Counted from the first letter of the stretch, positions 8,641 through 19,379 are shown. The stretch is DNA of 64,000 nt from Sphingomonas sp. Leaf21 (GCF_916858675.1 NZ_CAKASM010000005.1:62001-126000), one strand, 5' to 3'. The notes: generated by a model from the sequence alone, not told the origin. Translations and numbers: made by a program.

Positions 8641-9600
8641 TCAGAGCTTGGCCAGAAGCCCCTCAATATCGTCCATCGTCACGACGCTGATCGCGTCGCT
8701 GTCGGGGGCGATGCGCTTGACCATCGGGCCGAGCACCTTGCCGCCGAATTCGACGAAGTTCGAAACACCCGCCGCCTCCATCGCCAGCACCGATTCGCGC
8801 CAGCGAACCATGCCCGTCACCTGCGCCACCAAAAGCGCGCGAATGGTGCCCGGATCGGCGACTGGCGCCGCCTCGACATTGGCATAGACCGGCACCAGCG
8901 GCGCGCGGATCGTCGCTTCGGCGAGCGCCGCCTCCATCGCGTCGGCGGCGGGCTGCATCAGCGGGCAGTGGAAGGGTGCCGACACCGGCAGCAGGACGGC
9001 GCGCTTGGCGCCCAGTTCCTTGGCCAGCGCCACCGCCTTCTCAATCGCCGCGCGGTGGCCCGAGATCACGACCTGCGAAGGGTCATTGTCGTTCGCGACG
9101 GTGCAGACCAGCTCCTCGCCACCCTCGGCCAGGATCGAATCGACCGCCGCCCCCGCGATCGTCCTGGCCTTTTCCAGGTCCGCGCCGAGCAGGGCCGCCA
9201 TCGCGCCCTCGCCCACCGGCACCGCCGCCTGCATCGCGCGGCCACGCAGCTTGAGCAGCCGCGCCGTCGTCGGCAAGTCGATCGCATCCGCCGCGCACAG
9301 CGCCGTATACTCACCCAGCGAATGGCCCGCGACGAAGTCGGCCTTCTCCGACAGCCGGACACCGCCTTCCTTCTCCAACACGCGCAGGGTCGCGATGGCG
9401 TTCGCCATGATCGCGGGTTGCGCATTCTCGGTCAGGGTGAGTTCGTCGGCGGGGCCCTCGGTCATCAGGCGATAGAGATGCTGGCCCAGCGCCTCGTCGA
9501 CCTCCTGGAACACCTCGCGGGCGACGGGGCTGGCCTCGGCCAGCGCCTTGCCCATGCCGACGGCCTGGCTGCCCTGGCCCGGAAAGATGAATGCGCGCAT
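8641..9600 (-). CDS. fabD: malonyl-CoA:ACP transacylase
   Basis: Transfers malonyl from CoA to ACP to feed fatty acid elongation. 319 residues from MRAFIFPGQGSQ, the canonical FabD start. The active-site GHSLGEY motif (Ser) is near residue 95, the catalytic His is in SAPFHCPLM, and the end of the protein is VTMDDI plus a short tail. Upstream in-frame codons to 9702 are unlike the family. It heads the minus-strand fab cluster; its stop touches the right end of the GxxExxY cassette. Confidence 0.96.
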   Translation of the reverse strand: MRAFIFPGQGSQAVGMGKALAEASPVAREVFQEVDEALGQHLYRLMTEGPADELTLTENAQPAIMANAIATLRVLEKEGGVRLSEKADFVAGHSLGEYTALCAADAIDLPTTARLLKLRGRAMQAAVPVGEGAMAALLGADLEKARTIAGAAVDSILAEGGEELVCTVANDNDPSQVVISGHRAAIEKAVALAKELGAKRAVLLPVSAPFHCPLMQPAADAMEAALAEATIRAPLVPVYANVEAAPVADPGTIRALLVAQVTGMVRWRESVLAMEAAGVSNFVEFGGKVLGPMVKRIAPDSDAISVVTMDDIEGLLAKL

Positions 9601-9685
9601 GTCGGTTCTGCCATCAAACGGTAATAGGATGGCCCGCGCGGTAGAAAGGTCGCCCGCCGCTGGCAAGTCCGCGCGCCCTTCCCGC

Positions 9686-9713
9686 TTGCCTTTCGGCCGC
9701 AATTCGCTATGAG
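9686..9713 (+). promoter_or_regulatory. candidate promoter for rpsF-rpsR-rplI
   Basis: TTGCCT (9686-9691), 16-base spacer, TATGAG (9708-9713). It would give a leader of about 135 nt before rpsF, which contains a small hairpin at 9809-9823 (CCCAC / GTGGG). Leaders of rpsF operons often bind the S6:S18 complex; whether this one does is unproven. Confidence 0.35.
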
Positions 9714-9855
9714 CCAGCGCACCATTGGGCGGGAAGCACCTGCTTCACCCGCCCTCATGCCATTTTGGCGTGACGGTATTGAAGTACGGAAGACAGCCGG
9801 AGGGGCGTCCCACATGGGGTGGGCGTCAGCGATCGGCCAACATAAGGTAAGCTGC

Positions 9856-10266
9856 ATGGCTCTTTACGAGCACGTGTTCCTTGCGCGCCAGGATCTGGCA
9901 CAGGCGCAGGTGGACGCGCTGGCGGAAGCCGCCACGAAGATCGTCGAGGACAATCAGGGCAAGGTCGTGAAGACCGAGACCTGGGGCCTGCGTTCGCTGG
10001 CGTACAAGATCGCCAAGAACCGCAAGGCGCATTACGTCATGCTCGAAATCGACGCCCCCGCCGGTGTCGTCGCCGAGCTGGAGCGCCAGACCCAGATCAA
10101 CGAAGACGTGATCCGCTACATGACCGTCAAGGTTGACGGCCATGAAGAAGGTCCGTCGGTGATGATGCGCAAGCAGGAGCGCGACCGCGAGCGTCGTGCC
10201 GATCGTGGCGAACGCCCCGACCGCGCTGACCGCCCCCGTCGTGATCGTGAAGAGGAAGCCGCATAA
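9856..10266 (+). CDS. rpsF: 30S ribosomal protein S6
   Basis: 136 residues. The S6 fold begins [14 protein letters not shown] and runs to about residue 100 (IRYMTVKVD), followed by an Arg/Asp/Glu-rich tail typical of alphaproteobacterial S6. The start is preceded by AAGGTAAG. The gene binds 16S rRNA as a dimer with S18, which is the next gene and overlaps by one base (TAATG). The long upstream in-frame extension has no ribosomal protein character. Confidence 0.97.
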   Translation: MALYEHVFLARQDLAQAQVDALAEAATKIVEDNQGKVVKTETWGLRSLAYKIAKNRKAHYVMLEIDAPAGVVAELERQTQINEDVIRYMTVKVDGHEEGPSVMMRKQERDRERRADRGERPDRADRPRRDREEEAA

Positions 10267-10490
10267 TGGCCCGCCCGTTTTTCCGTCGCCGCAAGAGCTG
10301 CCCCTTCTCCGCGAAGGACGCGCCCCGGATCGACTATAAGGACGTCCGTCTGCTGCAGGGCTTCGTGTCCGAGCGCGGCAAGATCGTGCCTTCGCGCATC
10401 ACCAGCGTGTCGGCCAAGAAGCAGCGCGAACTGGCCCAGGCCATCAAGCGCGCCCGTCACCTGGGCCTCCTGCCCTACGTCGTGAAGTAA
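10266..10490 (+). CDS. rpsR: 30S ribosomal protein S18
   Basis: 74 residues, basic, with the S18 features [10 protein letters not shown] near the N-terminus, [19 protein letters not shown], and the closing [12 protein letters not shown]. It pairs with S6 on the small subunit platform. Its ATG overlaps the rpsF stop by one base, so the two are translated together in near-equal amounts. Confidence 0.98.
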   Translation: MARPFFRRRKSCPFSAKDAPRIDYKDVRLLQGFVSERGKIVPSRITSVSAKKQRELAQAIKRARHLGLLPYVVK

Positions 10491-10502
10491 GGAGTCCTAG
10501 AG

Positions 10503-11099
10503 ATGGACGTTATTCTGCTTGAGCGCGTCGAGAAGCTCGGCGCCATCGGCGACGTGGTCACGGTGAAGGACGGCTTCGCCCGTAACTTCCTGCTGCCGCG
10601 CAAGAAGGCGCTGCGCGCCAACGAAGCCAACAAGAAGGTGTTCGAGGCCAACCGCGCCCGTATCGAAGCCGAGAACGCGAATCGTCGCGGCGAGGCCGAG
10701 GTCGAGGCGAAGACCTTCGAGAACGCCACCGTCACCCTGATCCGTCAGGCGTCGAACGTCGGCCAGCTCTATGGCTCGGTCGCGGTGCGTGACCTGGTCG
10801 AGGCGCTGGTCGCCGATGGTCACAAGGTCAACAAGAGCCAGATCGTGCTCGACCGTCCGATCAAGGCGATCGGCCTGTACGACGTGCGCGTCGCGCTTCA
10901 CCCGGAAGTGGCCGTGACCGTCAAGGTCAACGTCGCCCGCTCGCCGGAAGAAGCCGAGATGCAGGCGCAGGGCGTCGACGTCATGGCCTCGATGTTCGAG
11001 CGTGACGAAGCCGGCTTCACCGAGGATTACGATCCCAACGCAGAGCCCGGCGCCACCGCCGAAGCTCAGCCGGAGCAGGAAGAGGAAGCGCAGGGCTAA
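10503..11099 (+). CDS. rplI: 50S ribosomal protein L9
   Basis: 198 residues. It starts MDVILLERVEKLG, has the conserved GDVVTVKDGFARNFLLP segment, a long connecting helix (about residues 45-75) and a C-terminal rRNA-binding domain, then an acidic tail that extends beyond the usual 150 residues as in other sphingomonads. The start follows AAGGAG by 9 bases and comes 12 bp after rpsR. Confidence 0.97.
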   Translation: MDVILLERVEKLGAIGDVVTVKDGFARNFLLPRKKALRANEANKKVFEANRARIEAENANRRGEAEVEAKTFENATVTLIRQASNVGQLYGSVAVRDLVEALVADGHKVNKSQIVLDRPIKAIGLYDVRVALHPEVAVTVKVNVARSPEEAEMQAQGVDVMASMFERDEAGFTEDYDPNAEPGATAEAQPEQEEEAQG

Positions 11100-11130
11100 T
11101 CCCCCGCGCTTCGGCCTCCCGCCGATAAAA

Positions 11131-11165
11131 GAAGGGCCGTCCGGTATGACCGGGCGGCCCTTTTT
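11131..11165 (+). terminator. rho-independent terminator of the rpsF operon
   Basis: GGGCCGTCCGG, short loop, CCGGGCGGCCC, then TTTTT, starting 34 bp after the rplI stop. The stem has one G-U type mismatch. This is a clear intrinsic terminator. Confidence 0.9.
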
Positions 11166-11517
11166 GCGTCTTGGGAGACTGCAACATTTGCGCGCGCCAT
11201 GCGGCAGCGCGGCCGAGGCTTCAGGGACAGGCGACGCACGCGCCGACCACGGCGGCCAGCGGGATGAGTGCGAAAATCAGTGGCATAATGTGCTTCATGT
11301 CAAAAACCGCCCAAGCCCTTCTTGCAGCCATAAATACACGGCGCGGTACAAAAGTTTCGCTTGGATGAACGTCGAAGCGGAAAAATCTGCAACTGATCGC
11401 TCTATGGGGTCGTTTCGTCGCTAAAACAAGGGTGACCTATCGTGGATCAGGCCGATTTCGATACGCCGGGATCGTCCCACGCCCCTCGAAAAGGGGACAG
11501 GGAAGAAGGGGCTACAG
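11166..11517. other. 352-bp spacer between rplI and mutL
   Basis: No gene of normal size is convincing here. The only frame with some character is a 25-codon hydrophobic peptide on the minus strand (separate entry). A short hairpin (CCCCT / AGGGG around 11483) precedes the mutL stop. A region near 11330-11400 is poorer in GC than its surroundings. Confidence 0.5.
11221..11298 (-). CDS. possible small hydrophobic peptide
   Basis: 25 codons from ATG to TGA: MKHIMPLIFALIPLAAVVG followed by ACVACP. It reads like a bare signal-anchor or lipoprotein signal (Lys early, hydrophobic stretch, then Gly-Ala-Cys). Small entericidin-like lipoproteins have this look, but the family is not recognisable and the ribosome site is weak. 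It may be chance. Confidence 0.25.
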   Translation of the reverse strand: MKHIMPLIFALIPLAAVVGACVACP

Positions 11518-13305
11518 TTACTTCCGCCCGAACAGCTTCTCGATATCACCGTGTTGCAACTTCACCCAGGTCGGGCGGCCATGGTTGCACTGGCCCGAAT
11601 GCGGCGTGACCTCCATCTCGCGGAGCAGCGCGTTCATCTCGGCGACCGAGAGGATGCGGCCTGCGCGGACCGAGCCGTGGCACGCCATCGTCGCCGCCAC
11701 ATGGTCCAGCCGCTCGCGCAATGACAGCGCCTGGTCGAACGCTGCCAGTTCGTCGGCGAGATCGCTGACCAGACCCCTCTGATCGCTTTGCCCCAGGAGT
11801 GCGGGCGTCGCGCGCACCAGCATCGCGGTCGGTCCGAAACGCTCGAGATCCAGACCGAATTCCGCCAGTTCCTCGACGCGGGCCTCGAGCCGGTCGCAGG
11901 CGGGTTCGTCGAGTTCGACCACTTCGGGGATCAGCATCGCCTGCGACGCCACGCGTCCGCCGGTCAGCGCGGCACGCATCCGCTCCAGCACCAGCCGCTC
12001 ATGCGCGGCATGCTGGTCGACCAGGACGAGCCCGTCCTCAGCCTCGGCAACGATATAGGTCCTGGCCACCTGCCCGCGCGCGACACCCATCGGGAATTGG
12101 CGGACCTCGGGCGGCGCCGCGCTCGCCGGTTCGGCGCGCGCGAGTGGCGGGGGCGCGGAAAAGCCGGGGCGCGGCGCGAACAGCGACTGGCGATCCATCA
12201 CTCGCGTTTCAGGCGCGGCCATCCCCCAGTCGTCGGCGGGCGGCATCGCCGACTGCGGCGCGGCCACGCTTTCGCTCTGCCACATGGCGAGCGCCGATTC
12301 GGCCGGGCGCTGCACGCTGCGATGCCCCGCCTCGTCGAGTGCGCGCCGAAGTCCCGAGACGATCATGCCCCGGATCAGCGCCGGGTCGCGGAACCGGACC
12401 TCGGTCTTGGCGGGATGGACGTTCACATCGACCTCGGTCGGCGGCAGGTCGAGGAACAGCGCGACCACCGCGTGGCGATCGCGTGGCAACATCTCCGCAT
12501 AAGCCCCTCGAATCGCGCCCATCAGCAGCCGGTCGCGGACCGGGCGACCGTTGACGAAGAGATATTGGTGATCGGCGATGCCCCGGTTGAAGGTCGGCAG
12601 GCTGGCGACCCCGCCCAGGGTCGCCGCCTCGCGGACCCAGTCGATCGGCACCGAATTCTCGGCCAGCGCGCGATCGGTCAGCCCCGCGACTCGGCCCGGC
12701 CGCTCCTCGCCACCCGGCACGGTCAGGACACGGCGGCCGTCATGCTCCAGCGTGAAGGCGATGTCCGGGCGGGCCATCGCCAACCGGCGCACCATGTCCA
12801 GGCAGGCGGCATATTCGGAGCGCGCCGAACGCAGGAACTTGCGCCGGGCGGGTACGCGCGCGAACAGCTCCTCGACGACGATCCGCGTGCCCGGCGGTAC
12901 GGCGGCCGGGCCATCGCGCAGCACCTCGCCATTGTCGACCACCCGGCTCCAGCCGTCGCGGCCCGCCGGTCGGCTTTCGATCGTGACCCGCGCCACGCTG
13001 GCGATCGATGGCAAGGCTTCACCGCGAAATCCGAGCGTTACGACCGATTCGATGGCCTCGTCCGGCAGCTTGGAGGTGCAGTGCCGTTCGAGCGCGAGCG
13101 CCATGTCCTCGGCCGACATGCCGCATCCGTCATCGGCCACCTCGATCCGCCGCAAACCGCCCTCGCCCAGGGTCACGGCGATCCGCGTCGCCCCCGCGTC
13201 GATGGAATTCTCGACCAGTTCCTTCAACGCACTGGCGGGCCTTTCGACCACTTCACCGGCGGCGATACGATTGACGAGATGTGGAGGCAGACGCCGTATT
13301 GACAT
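11518..13305 (-). CDS. mutL: DNA mismatch repair protein MutL
   Basis: 595 residues. GHKL ATPase N-terminus with EVVERPASALKELVENSIDAG, DDGCGM and the GFRGEALPSI loop; a linker from about 330 to 400; and a C-terminal dimerisation domain holding DQHAAHERLVLE, the DQHA-x2-E-x4-E endonuclease motif, plus CNHGRPT near the C-terminus. Such MutL proteins nick DNA themselves, as expected in lineages without MutH. The ATG at 13305 gives the standard MSIRRLPPHLVNRIAAGEV start. It is divergent from mreB with 135 bp between. Confidence 0.96.
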   Translation of the reverse strand: MSIRRLPPHLVNRIAAGEVVERPASALKELVENSIDAGATRIAVTLGEGGLRRIEVADDGCGMSAEDMALALERHCTSKLPDEAIESVVTLGFRGEALPSIASVARVTIESRPAGRDGWSRVVDNGEVLRDGPAAVPPGTRIVVEELFARVPARRKFLRSARSEYAACLDMVRRLAMARPDIAFTLEHDGRRVLTVPGGEERPGRVAGLTDRALAENSVPIDWVREAATLGGVASLPTFNRGIADHQYLFVNGRPVRDRLLMGAIRGAYAEMLPRDRHAVVALFLDLPPTEVDVNVHPAKTEVRFRDPALIRGMIVSGLRRALDEAGHRSVQRPAESALAMWQSESVAAPQSAMPPADDWGMAAPETRVMDRQSLFAPRPGFSAPPPLARAEPASAAPPEVRQFPMGVARGQVARTYIVAEAEDGLVLVDQHAAHERLVLERMRAALTGGRVASQAMLIPEVVELDEPACDRLEARVEELAEFGLDLERFGPTAMLVRATPALLGQSDQRGLVSDLADELAAFDQALSLRERLDHVAATMACHGSVRAGRILSVAEMNALLREMEVTPHSGQCNHGRPTWVKLQHGDIEKLFGRK

Positions 13306-13401
13306 GCGGCAAACCCTAGCCCAAGCGACGGCATCCCGCGACCCCGCAAAAGTGACGGAACAGGTGCCTGTAACGGCTCTTGGCGGCGGTCCGGGACATG
13401 A

Positions 13402-14481
<1,080 letters not shown>

Positions 14482-14506
14482 CCTTCCAGCATAAGGGGAG
14501 CGGCGC

Positions 14507-15376
14507 ATGGCGCCTGCCCGCGACCGTCGCACCGGATTTTCGCGACGGCGGCAATATGGAGCTTTCCTGGCCTATGTGCTCGCGGTGGCGGGTGCGGTGG
14601 TGGGCGCGGTGCTGCTTGTCGCATCGACCTTCAACCCGCCCGCCTTCGGCACCCTGCGCATGACGCTGGGCAGCGTCACGGCGCCGATCTCGGGCAGCAT
14701 CGCCGCGCTCGGCGACCTGGCCAGCGGCGTGCCCGACACGATCGGGAACTACTTCTTCGTCCATTCGGAGAATAAGCGGCTGCGCGCCGAGCTGGACCGG
14801 TCGCGCAAGCTGCTGCTCACCGCGCGCACCATCGCCTATGACAATCGCCGCCTGCGTCGCCTGCTCGCGGTGCGCGACCGGACGCCCGACACCGTCGTGG
14901 CCGCGCGGCTCGTCAGTTCGACCGGATCGAGCGGTCGCCGCTTCGCGCTGCTCAACGCCGGGCGCTGGCAGGGTGTGATCCCCGGCATGGCGGTGCGCGG
15001 GCCCGAGGGGCTGATCGGCCGCGTGACCGAGGCGGGGCCCGCCGCCGCGCGCGTCCTGTTACTGACCGACCCCGAAAGCATCGTTCCCGTTCGCCGGACC
15101 CGTGACGGCCTGCCCGCCATCGCGGTCGGGCGCGGCGACGGCACGCTCGAGGTGCGCTCGGTCAGCACCAATGTCCGCCTGGCCAAGGGCGAGTTGTTCG
15201 TGACCTCCGGCACGGGCGGGCTCTATGCGCCCGACATTCCGGTCGCCCGTATCCGGTCGGACGGCGGCGACGTGTCGGTGGCGCTTCCCTTCATCCACCC
15301 GGACACGCTGGACTTCGCGATCGTTCAGCGCGCCTTCATGCCGATGCCGTCACCAGCGCCGACACCCCGGCCGTGA
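14507..15376 (+). CDS. mreC: rod shape-determining protein MreC
   Basis: Periplasmic scaffold of the elongasome, anchored in the inner membrane. 289 residues: one membrane helix at about residues 20-42, a coiled-coil section around residues 80-105 (NKRLRAELDRSRKLLL), then the beta-rich MreC core with VAARLVSSTGSSGRR and RVLLLTDPESIVPVR. It is 25 bp after mreB with a GGGGAG ribosome site, and its TGA overlaps the mreD GTG. Confidence 0.94.
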   Translation: MAPARDRRTGFSRRRQYGAFLAYVLAVAGAVVGAVLLVASTFNPPAFGTLRMTLGSVTAPISGSIAALGDLASGVPDTIGNYFFVHSENKRLRAELDRSRKLLLTARTIAYDNRRLRRLLAVRDRTPDTVVAARLVSSTGSSGRRFALLNAGRWQGVIPGMAVRGPEGLIGRVTEAGPAAARVLLLTDPESIVPVRRTRDGLPAIAVGRGDGTLEVRSVSTNVRLAKGELFVTSGTGGLYAPDIPVARIRSDGGDVSVALPFIHPDTLDFAIVQRAFMPMPSPAPTPRP

Positions 15377-15897
15377 CCCTCGACACCAGCAACCCCTTCG
15401 ACCCCGGACTGCCCCCGGCCCGCGCACGCGCGCTGCCCTGGCTGACCGTGATGGCCGGATCGCTCGTCGCCATCGTACCGGTGGTCGCGATCGTGCCGTT
15501 GCAGCCGCCGATGGGGCTGTTGATGCTGCTCGCCTGGCGGCTGGTCGCACGCTTCGCGCTTCGGCTCTGGGCGGCGGCGCCCCTGGGGCTGTTTGACGAC
15601 CTGTTGTCGGGCCAGCCGCTGGGCTCCGCGATCCTGCTCTGGTCGCTGACCTCGCTGGTCATCGACCTGTTCGAGCAGCGGCTCGTCTTTCGCGATTTCT
15701 GGCAGGACTGGCTGATCGCCAGCGGCGCGATCGCCTTCTGCCTGATTGCCGGGCGCTTCCTGGCGGTGCCGGTCGGCGCCACGGTCGACGCGCCCCTGCT
15801 CATCCAGATCGGCATCACCATCCTGCTCTTCCCCGTCGCCACCCGCCTCGTCGCGTGGATCGATCGCAAACGCGGCCGGAATGAGGTAGGGGTCTGA
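15373..15897 (+). CDS. mreD: rod shape-determining protein MreD
   Basis: Inner-membrane partner of MreC. 174 residues with about five hydrophobic segments (starting near residues 27, 55, 85, 115 and 135). The start is a GTG that overlaps the mreC stop (GTGA), which accounts for the lack of its own clear ribosome site. MreD proteins are poorly conserved; the call rests on hydrophobicity, length and position. Confidence 0.9.
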   Translation: MTLDTSNPFDPGLPPARARALPWLTVMAGSLVAIVPVVAIVPLQPPMGLLMLLAWRLVARFALRLWAAAPLGLFDDLLSGQPLGSAILLWSLTSLVIDLFEQRLVFRDFWQDWLIASGAIAFCLIAGRFLAVPVGATVDAPLLIQIGITILLFPVATRLVAWIDRKRGRNEVGV

Positions 15898-15898
15898 C

Positions 15899-17968
15899 AT
15901 GGATCGCCCGGGGCGGATCATGACCGAAGCCGCGCAGGCCTACAGCTTTTCGCGGCGCGCCTTCGTGCTCGGCGCGGCGCAGGGTGCGGTCGGGCTGATG
16001 CTGGCCGGGCGGATGGCATGGCTGTCGATCGCGCAGAACGAGAAATACAATCTTCTGTCCGAGAGCAACCGCGTCAACACGACGATGATCCCGCCGCGTC
16101 GCGGCTGGCTCATCGACCGGCACGGCCTGCCCATCGCCAACAACCGTACCGACTTTCGCGTCGACATCATCCCCGACCGGCTGGAGGACAAGGATCGGGT
16201 GCTGGCCCTGCTCCGCCGGATCCTGAAGCTCGACGACGAGGCGATGGAGCGGATCCGCCTCGACCTGGAACACGCCGCTGGGTTCCAGCCGGTCCAGGTC
16301 GCCGAACGGCTCGACTGGGAGCGGTTCGCGGCGGTCAGCGTGCGCCTGCCCGAATTGCCGGGCGTGCAGCCGACGCGTGGCTTTGCCCGCTTCTATCCCG
16401 CCGGGGCCGCCGTCGCGCATCTGACCGGCTATGTCGGCACGCCCACCGCCGAACAGTTCAAGGCGACCCACGACCAGTTGCTCGTCACCCCCGGCTTCAA
16501 GCTGGGCAAGGACGGGCTGGAAAAGATGCTGGAGCCCTATCTGCGCGGCAAGCCCGGCGCCAAGCGCGTCGAGGTGACCGCGCGCGGCAAGGTCGTCGCC
16601 GAGCTCGCCACCCGCCCCGACACCCCCGGTCACAACATCCGCCTGACGATCGATGCGGGGTTGCAGGAATATGCCGCGCGACGCCTGGGCACCAATTCGG
16701 GTTCGGCGGTCGTGCTCGACTGCCGCACCGGCGAGACGCTGGCGATGGTGTCGATGCCCGCCTACGACCCCAACAGCTTTTCGGACGGGATCAGCCATCT
16801 CGAATGGGCGATGCTGTCGGAAAACGACCATGTGCCCCTGATGAACAAGGTCACGCAGGGGCTCTATCCGCCGGGATCGACGGTCAAGCCGATGAACGGG
16901 CTGGCTTTGCTGGAGGCCGGGGTCGGCGCGAACGACCGCGTCCTGTGCACCGGCGCGATGCGGGTCGGCACCGGCGTGTTCCACTGCCACAAGCGTGGCG
17001 GCCACGGCGCGCTGAACCTGAAGGGCGCGATCGAGCAGAGCTGCGACATCTATTTCTACGAGATGATCCGGCGCATGGGCTATGACCGGATCGCGCCGGT
17101 CGCGCGGATGGTCGGGCTGGGCCAGAAATTCGACATGCCGCTCAATACGCAACGTTACGGCACCGTCCCCGATCCCGCCTGGAAGCTCAAGAAATACAAG
17201 AGTAAATGGACCGTCGCCGATGGCCTGAACGCCTCGATCGGCCAGGGCTATGTGCTCGCCAATCCGCTGCAACTGGCGGTGATGGCGGCGCGCCTCGCCT
17301 CCGGGCGGGCGTTGCAGCCGAGCCTGTTGTCGCACCACGTCCATCTCGACGCCCCCGCCCTGCCCGTCGCATCGGAGCATCTGGCGGTGGTGCGCGACGC
17401 GATGTTCGGCGTGGTGAACCAGGGTGGCACCGGCGGCGCGGCGCGGATGCTGGTCCCCGGCGTCAGCCTGGCGGCGAAGACCGGCACCGCCCAGGTGCGC
17501 CGCATCACCATGGCCGAGCGGCGGATGGGCGTTCTCAAGAACGGGCAACTGCCCTTCAAGCTGCGCGATCACGCGCTGCTCGTCTGCTTCGCACCCGCCG
17601 ACAATCCGCGCTATGCCGCCGCCGTGGTGCTCGAACATAACGGCCATACGGTGCGCAATCTCGATGCGCCGCTGATCGGGCGCGACATCATGACCTATCT
17701 GTTCGACCGCGACCGCGCGCTCGCCTCGCTGGCGGAGGCCGAGCCGACCTGGGGCGGCGACATCGCCACCCGGATGCGGACCGAGGAAGCCGCCTATCGC
17801 ACCGCGCACTCGCCCAAGCCAGCGTCCGCAGCGACCAAGACCGATGCGGGCGCGGCGACCGACGCCCCCGCGGTCGAAGCCGCGACCAACACGCTCGACG
17901 CCCAGGCCGAGGCGATGGCGACACGCGAGACCGATCCCAGCGACGACGTGGCGGACCCCAATCCATGA
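15899..17968 (+). CDS. mrdA: penicillin-binding protein 2 (elongasome transpeptidase)
   Basis: Class B PBP that crosslinks peptidoglycan in the lateral wall, working with RodA. 689 residues: N-terminal membrane helix (about 25-45), dimerisation domain starting RGWLIDRHGLPIANN, and transpeptidase domain with the nucleophile motif STVK (in PPGSTVKPM), SCD in the SxN position (EQSCDIYFYE) and KTGTAQ. An Ala/Thr/Glu-rich tail of about 55 residues follows the catalytic domain. The start comes 1 bp after the mreD stop with a GAGGTAGGGG site. Confidence 0.96.
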   Translation: MDRPGRIMTEAAQAYSFSRRAFVLGAAQGAVGLMLAGRMAWLSIAQNEKYNLLSESNRVNTTMIPPRRGWLIDRHGLPIANNRTDFRVDIIPDRLEDKDRVLALLRRILKLDDEAMERIRLDLEHAAGFQPVQVAERLDWERFAAVSVRLPELPGVQPTRGFARFYPAGAAVAHLTGYVGTPTAEQFKATHDQLLVTPGFKLGKDGLEKMLEPYLRGKPGAKRVEVTARGKVVAELATRPDTPGHNIRLTIDAGLQEYAARRLGTNSGSAVVLDCRTGETLAMVSMPAYDPNSFSDGISHLEWAMLSENDHVPLMNKVTQGLYPPGSTVKPMNGLALLEAGVGANDRVLCTGAMRVGTGVFHCHKRGGHGALNLKGAIEQSCDIYFYEMIRRMGYDRIAPVARMVGLGQKFDMPLNTQRYGTVPDPAWKLKKYKSKWTVADGLNASIGQGYVLANPLQLAVMAARLASGRALQPSLLSHHVHLDAPALPVASEHLAVVRDAMFGVVNQGGTGGAARMLVPGVSLAAKTGTAQVRRITMAERRMGVLKNGQLPFKLRDHALLVCFAPADNPRYAAAVVLEHNGHTVRNLDAPLIGRDIMTYLFDRDRALASLAEAEPTWGGDIATRMRTEEAAYRTAHSPKPASAATKTDAGAATDAPAVEAATNTLDAQAEAMATRETDPSDDVADPNP

Positions 17969-19077
17969 GCGGCCCCCGCATCATCCCCGAACCGATCGCG
18001 CAGTTTCCCTGGCGCGTGATCCTGCTCGTCACGGCGATCGGCTGTTTCGGCCTTGTCGTCCTTTATTCCGCCGCCGGAGGATCGCTGACCCCCTGGGCAA
18101 AGCCGCAGGGCGTGCGATTCTTCGTGTTGCTGGCCGGGTCGCTGGTGCTGTCGCGGCTGCCGCTCAACCTGTGGCGACGGATCGCGATGCCGGGTTATCT
18201 CATCCTGGTGGTCGCGCTGGTGCTGGTCGAACTGCTCGGCGCGGTGCGCGGAGGAAGCCAGCGATGGCTCGACGTCGGCTTCATCCGCCTGCAGCCATCC
18301 GAGCTGATGAAGCTGTTCATCGTGCTCGGCGCGGCGCGCTTCTACGAACTCATGCCGCCCGCCGAGACTCGGCGCTTCTCGGGCATCTGGCCGGTGGCGG
18401 CGATGATCGGCGTGCCCGCCGCGCTGGTCATGAAGCAGCCCGATCTGGGCACCGCGCTGATGATCTGTGCGGGCGGCGCGACCGTCATGTTCCTCGCGGG
18501 CGTGCCGCTTCGCCTCTTCATCGGCGGCGCGATGGCGCTGGCCGTCGCCGCACCGCTCGCGGTCAATTTCGTGCTCCACGATTATCAGCGCAACCGGGTG
18601 CTGATCTTCCTCGATCCCGAAAGCGATCCGCTCGGCACCGGCTATCATATCAGCCAGTCGAAGATCGCGATCGGATCGGGTGGGATATGGGGCAAGGGGT
18701 TCCTCAACGGGACGCAGAGCCATCTCGACTATCTTCCTGAGGGCCATACCGATTTCGTCTTCGCGACGATGGCGGAGGAATGGGGCCTGATCGGCGGGTG
18801 CTTCCTGATCCTGGCGTTTCTGCTGGTCATACGCTGGGGCCTCAACGTGGCGCAGGCCGCACCGACGCGCTTCGCGCGGCTGACCGCCGCCGGGTTGTCG
18901 ACGACGATCTTCATCTACGTCATGGTCAACCTGATGATGGTGATGGGCCTGGCCCCCGTGGTCGGCATCCCCCTGCCCCTGGTCAGCTATGGCGGATCGT
19001 CGCAGATGACGGTCCTGCTCTGCCTCGGCATCCTGATGGCGATCGACCGCGAGAACCGGCGGGCGACTCGCTGGTAA
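17965..19077 (+). CDS. rodA: peptidoglycan glycosyltransferase RodA
   Basis: SEDS-family polymerase of lipid II, partner of PBP2. 370 residues, about ten membrane segments. Visible SEDS features are SQRWLDVGFIRLQPSELMK, KQPDLGTALMI, YHISQSKIAIGSGGIWGKG, LPEGHTDFVFATMAEEWG and the closing PLVSYGGSSQM. Its ATG overlaps the mrdA stop (ATGA). Last gene of the shape operon. Confidence 0.97.
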   Translation: MSGPRIIPEPIAQFPWRVILLVTAIGCFGLVVLYSAAGGSLTPWAKPQGVRFFVLLAGSLVLSRLPLNLWRRIAMPGYLILVVALVLVELLGAVRGGSQRWLDVGFIRLQPSELMKLFIVLGAARFYELMPPAETRRFSGIWPVAAMIGVPAALVMKQPDLGTALMICAGGATVMFLAGVPLRLFIGGAMALAVAAPLAVNFVLHDYQRNRVLIFLDPESDPLGTGYHISQSKIAIGSGGIWGKGFLNGTQSHLDYLPEGHTDFVFATMAEEWGLIGGCFLILAFLLVIRWGLNVAQAAPTRFARLTAAGLSTTIFIYVMVNLMMVMGLAPVVGIPLPLVSYGGSSQMTVLLCLGILMAIDRENRRATRW

Positions 19078-19195
19078 CGGCAAAAAAGTCGCGGCGGTCG
19101 GTCGAAAAGCATTTGCAAAGCGCCGACGCGGTGCTAAAGGCGCGCCTCCCGATGACGAGGCGGGCCGCCGGACGGTCTGACCCATCGGGACAAAC

Positions 19196-19271
<76 letters not shown>

Positions 19272-19379
19272 GTTTCTCCAACGGCTCTGCAGCGATGCGG
19301 GGCCGTTGTGCATTGGGTCACCGCTGGTCGGCCCGTCCCTCGGCCGGTCGAACGGCCCGCGGCAAAGGATATGCGATCT

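Noticed and set aside
15815..17809. 664-codon frame antisense to mrdA
   Set aside because: Shadow of PBP2, which has all three transpeptidase motifs.
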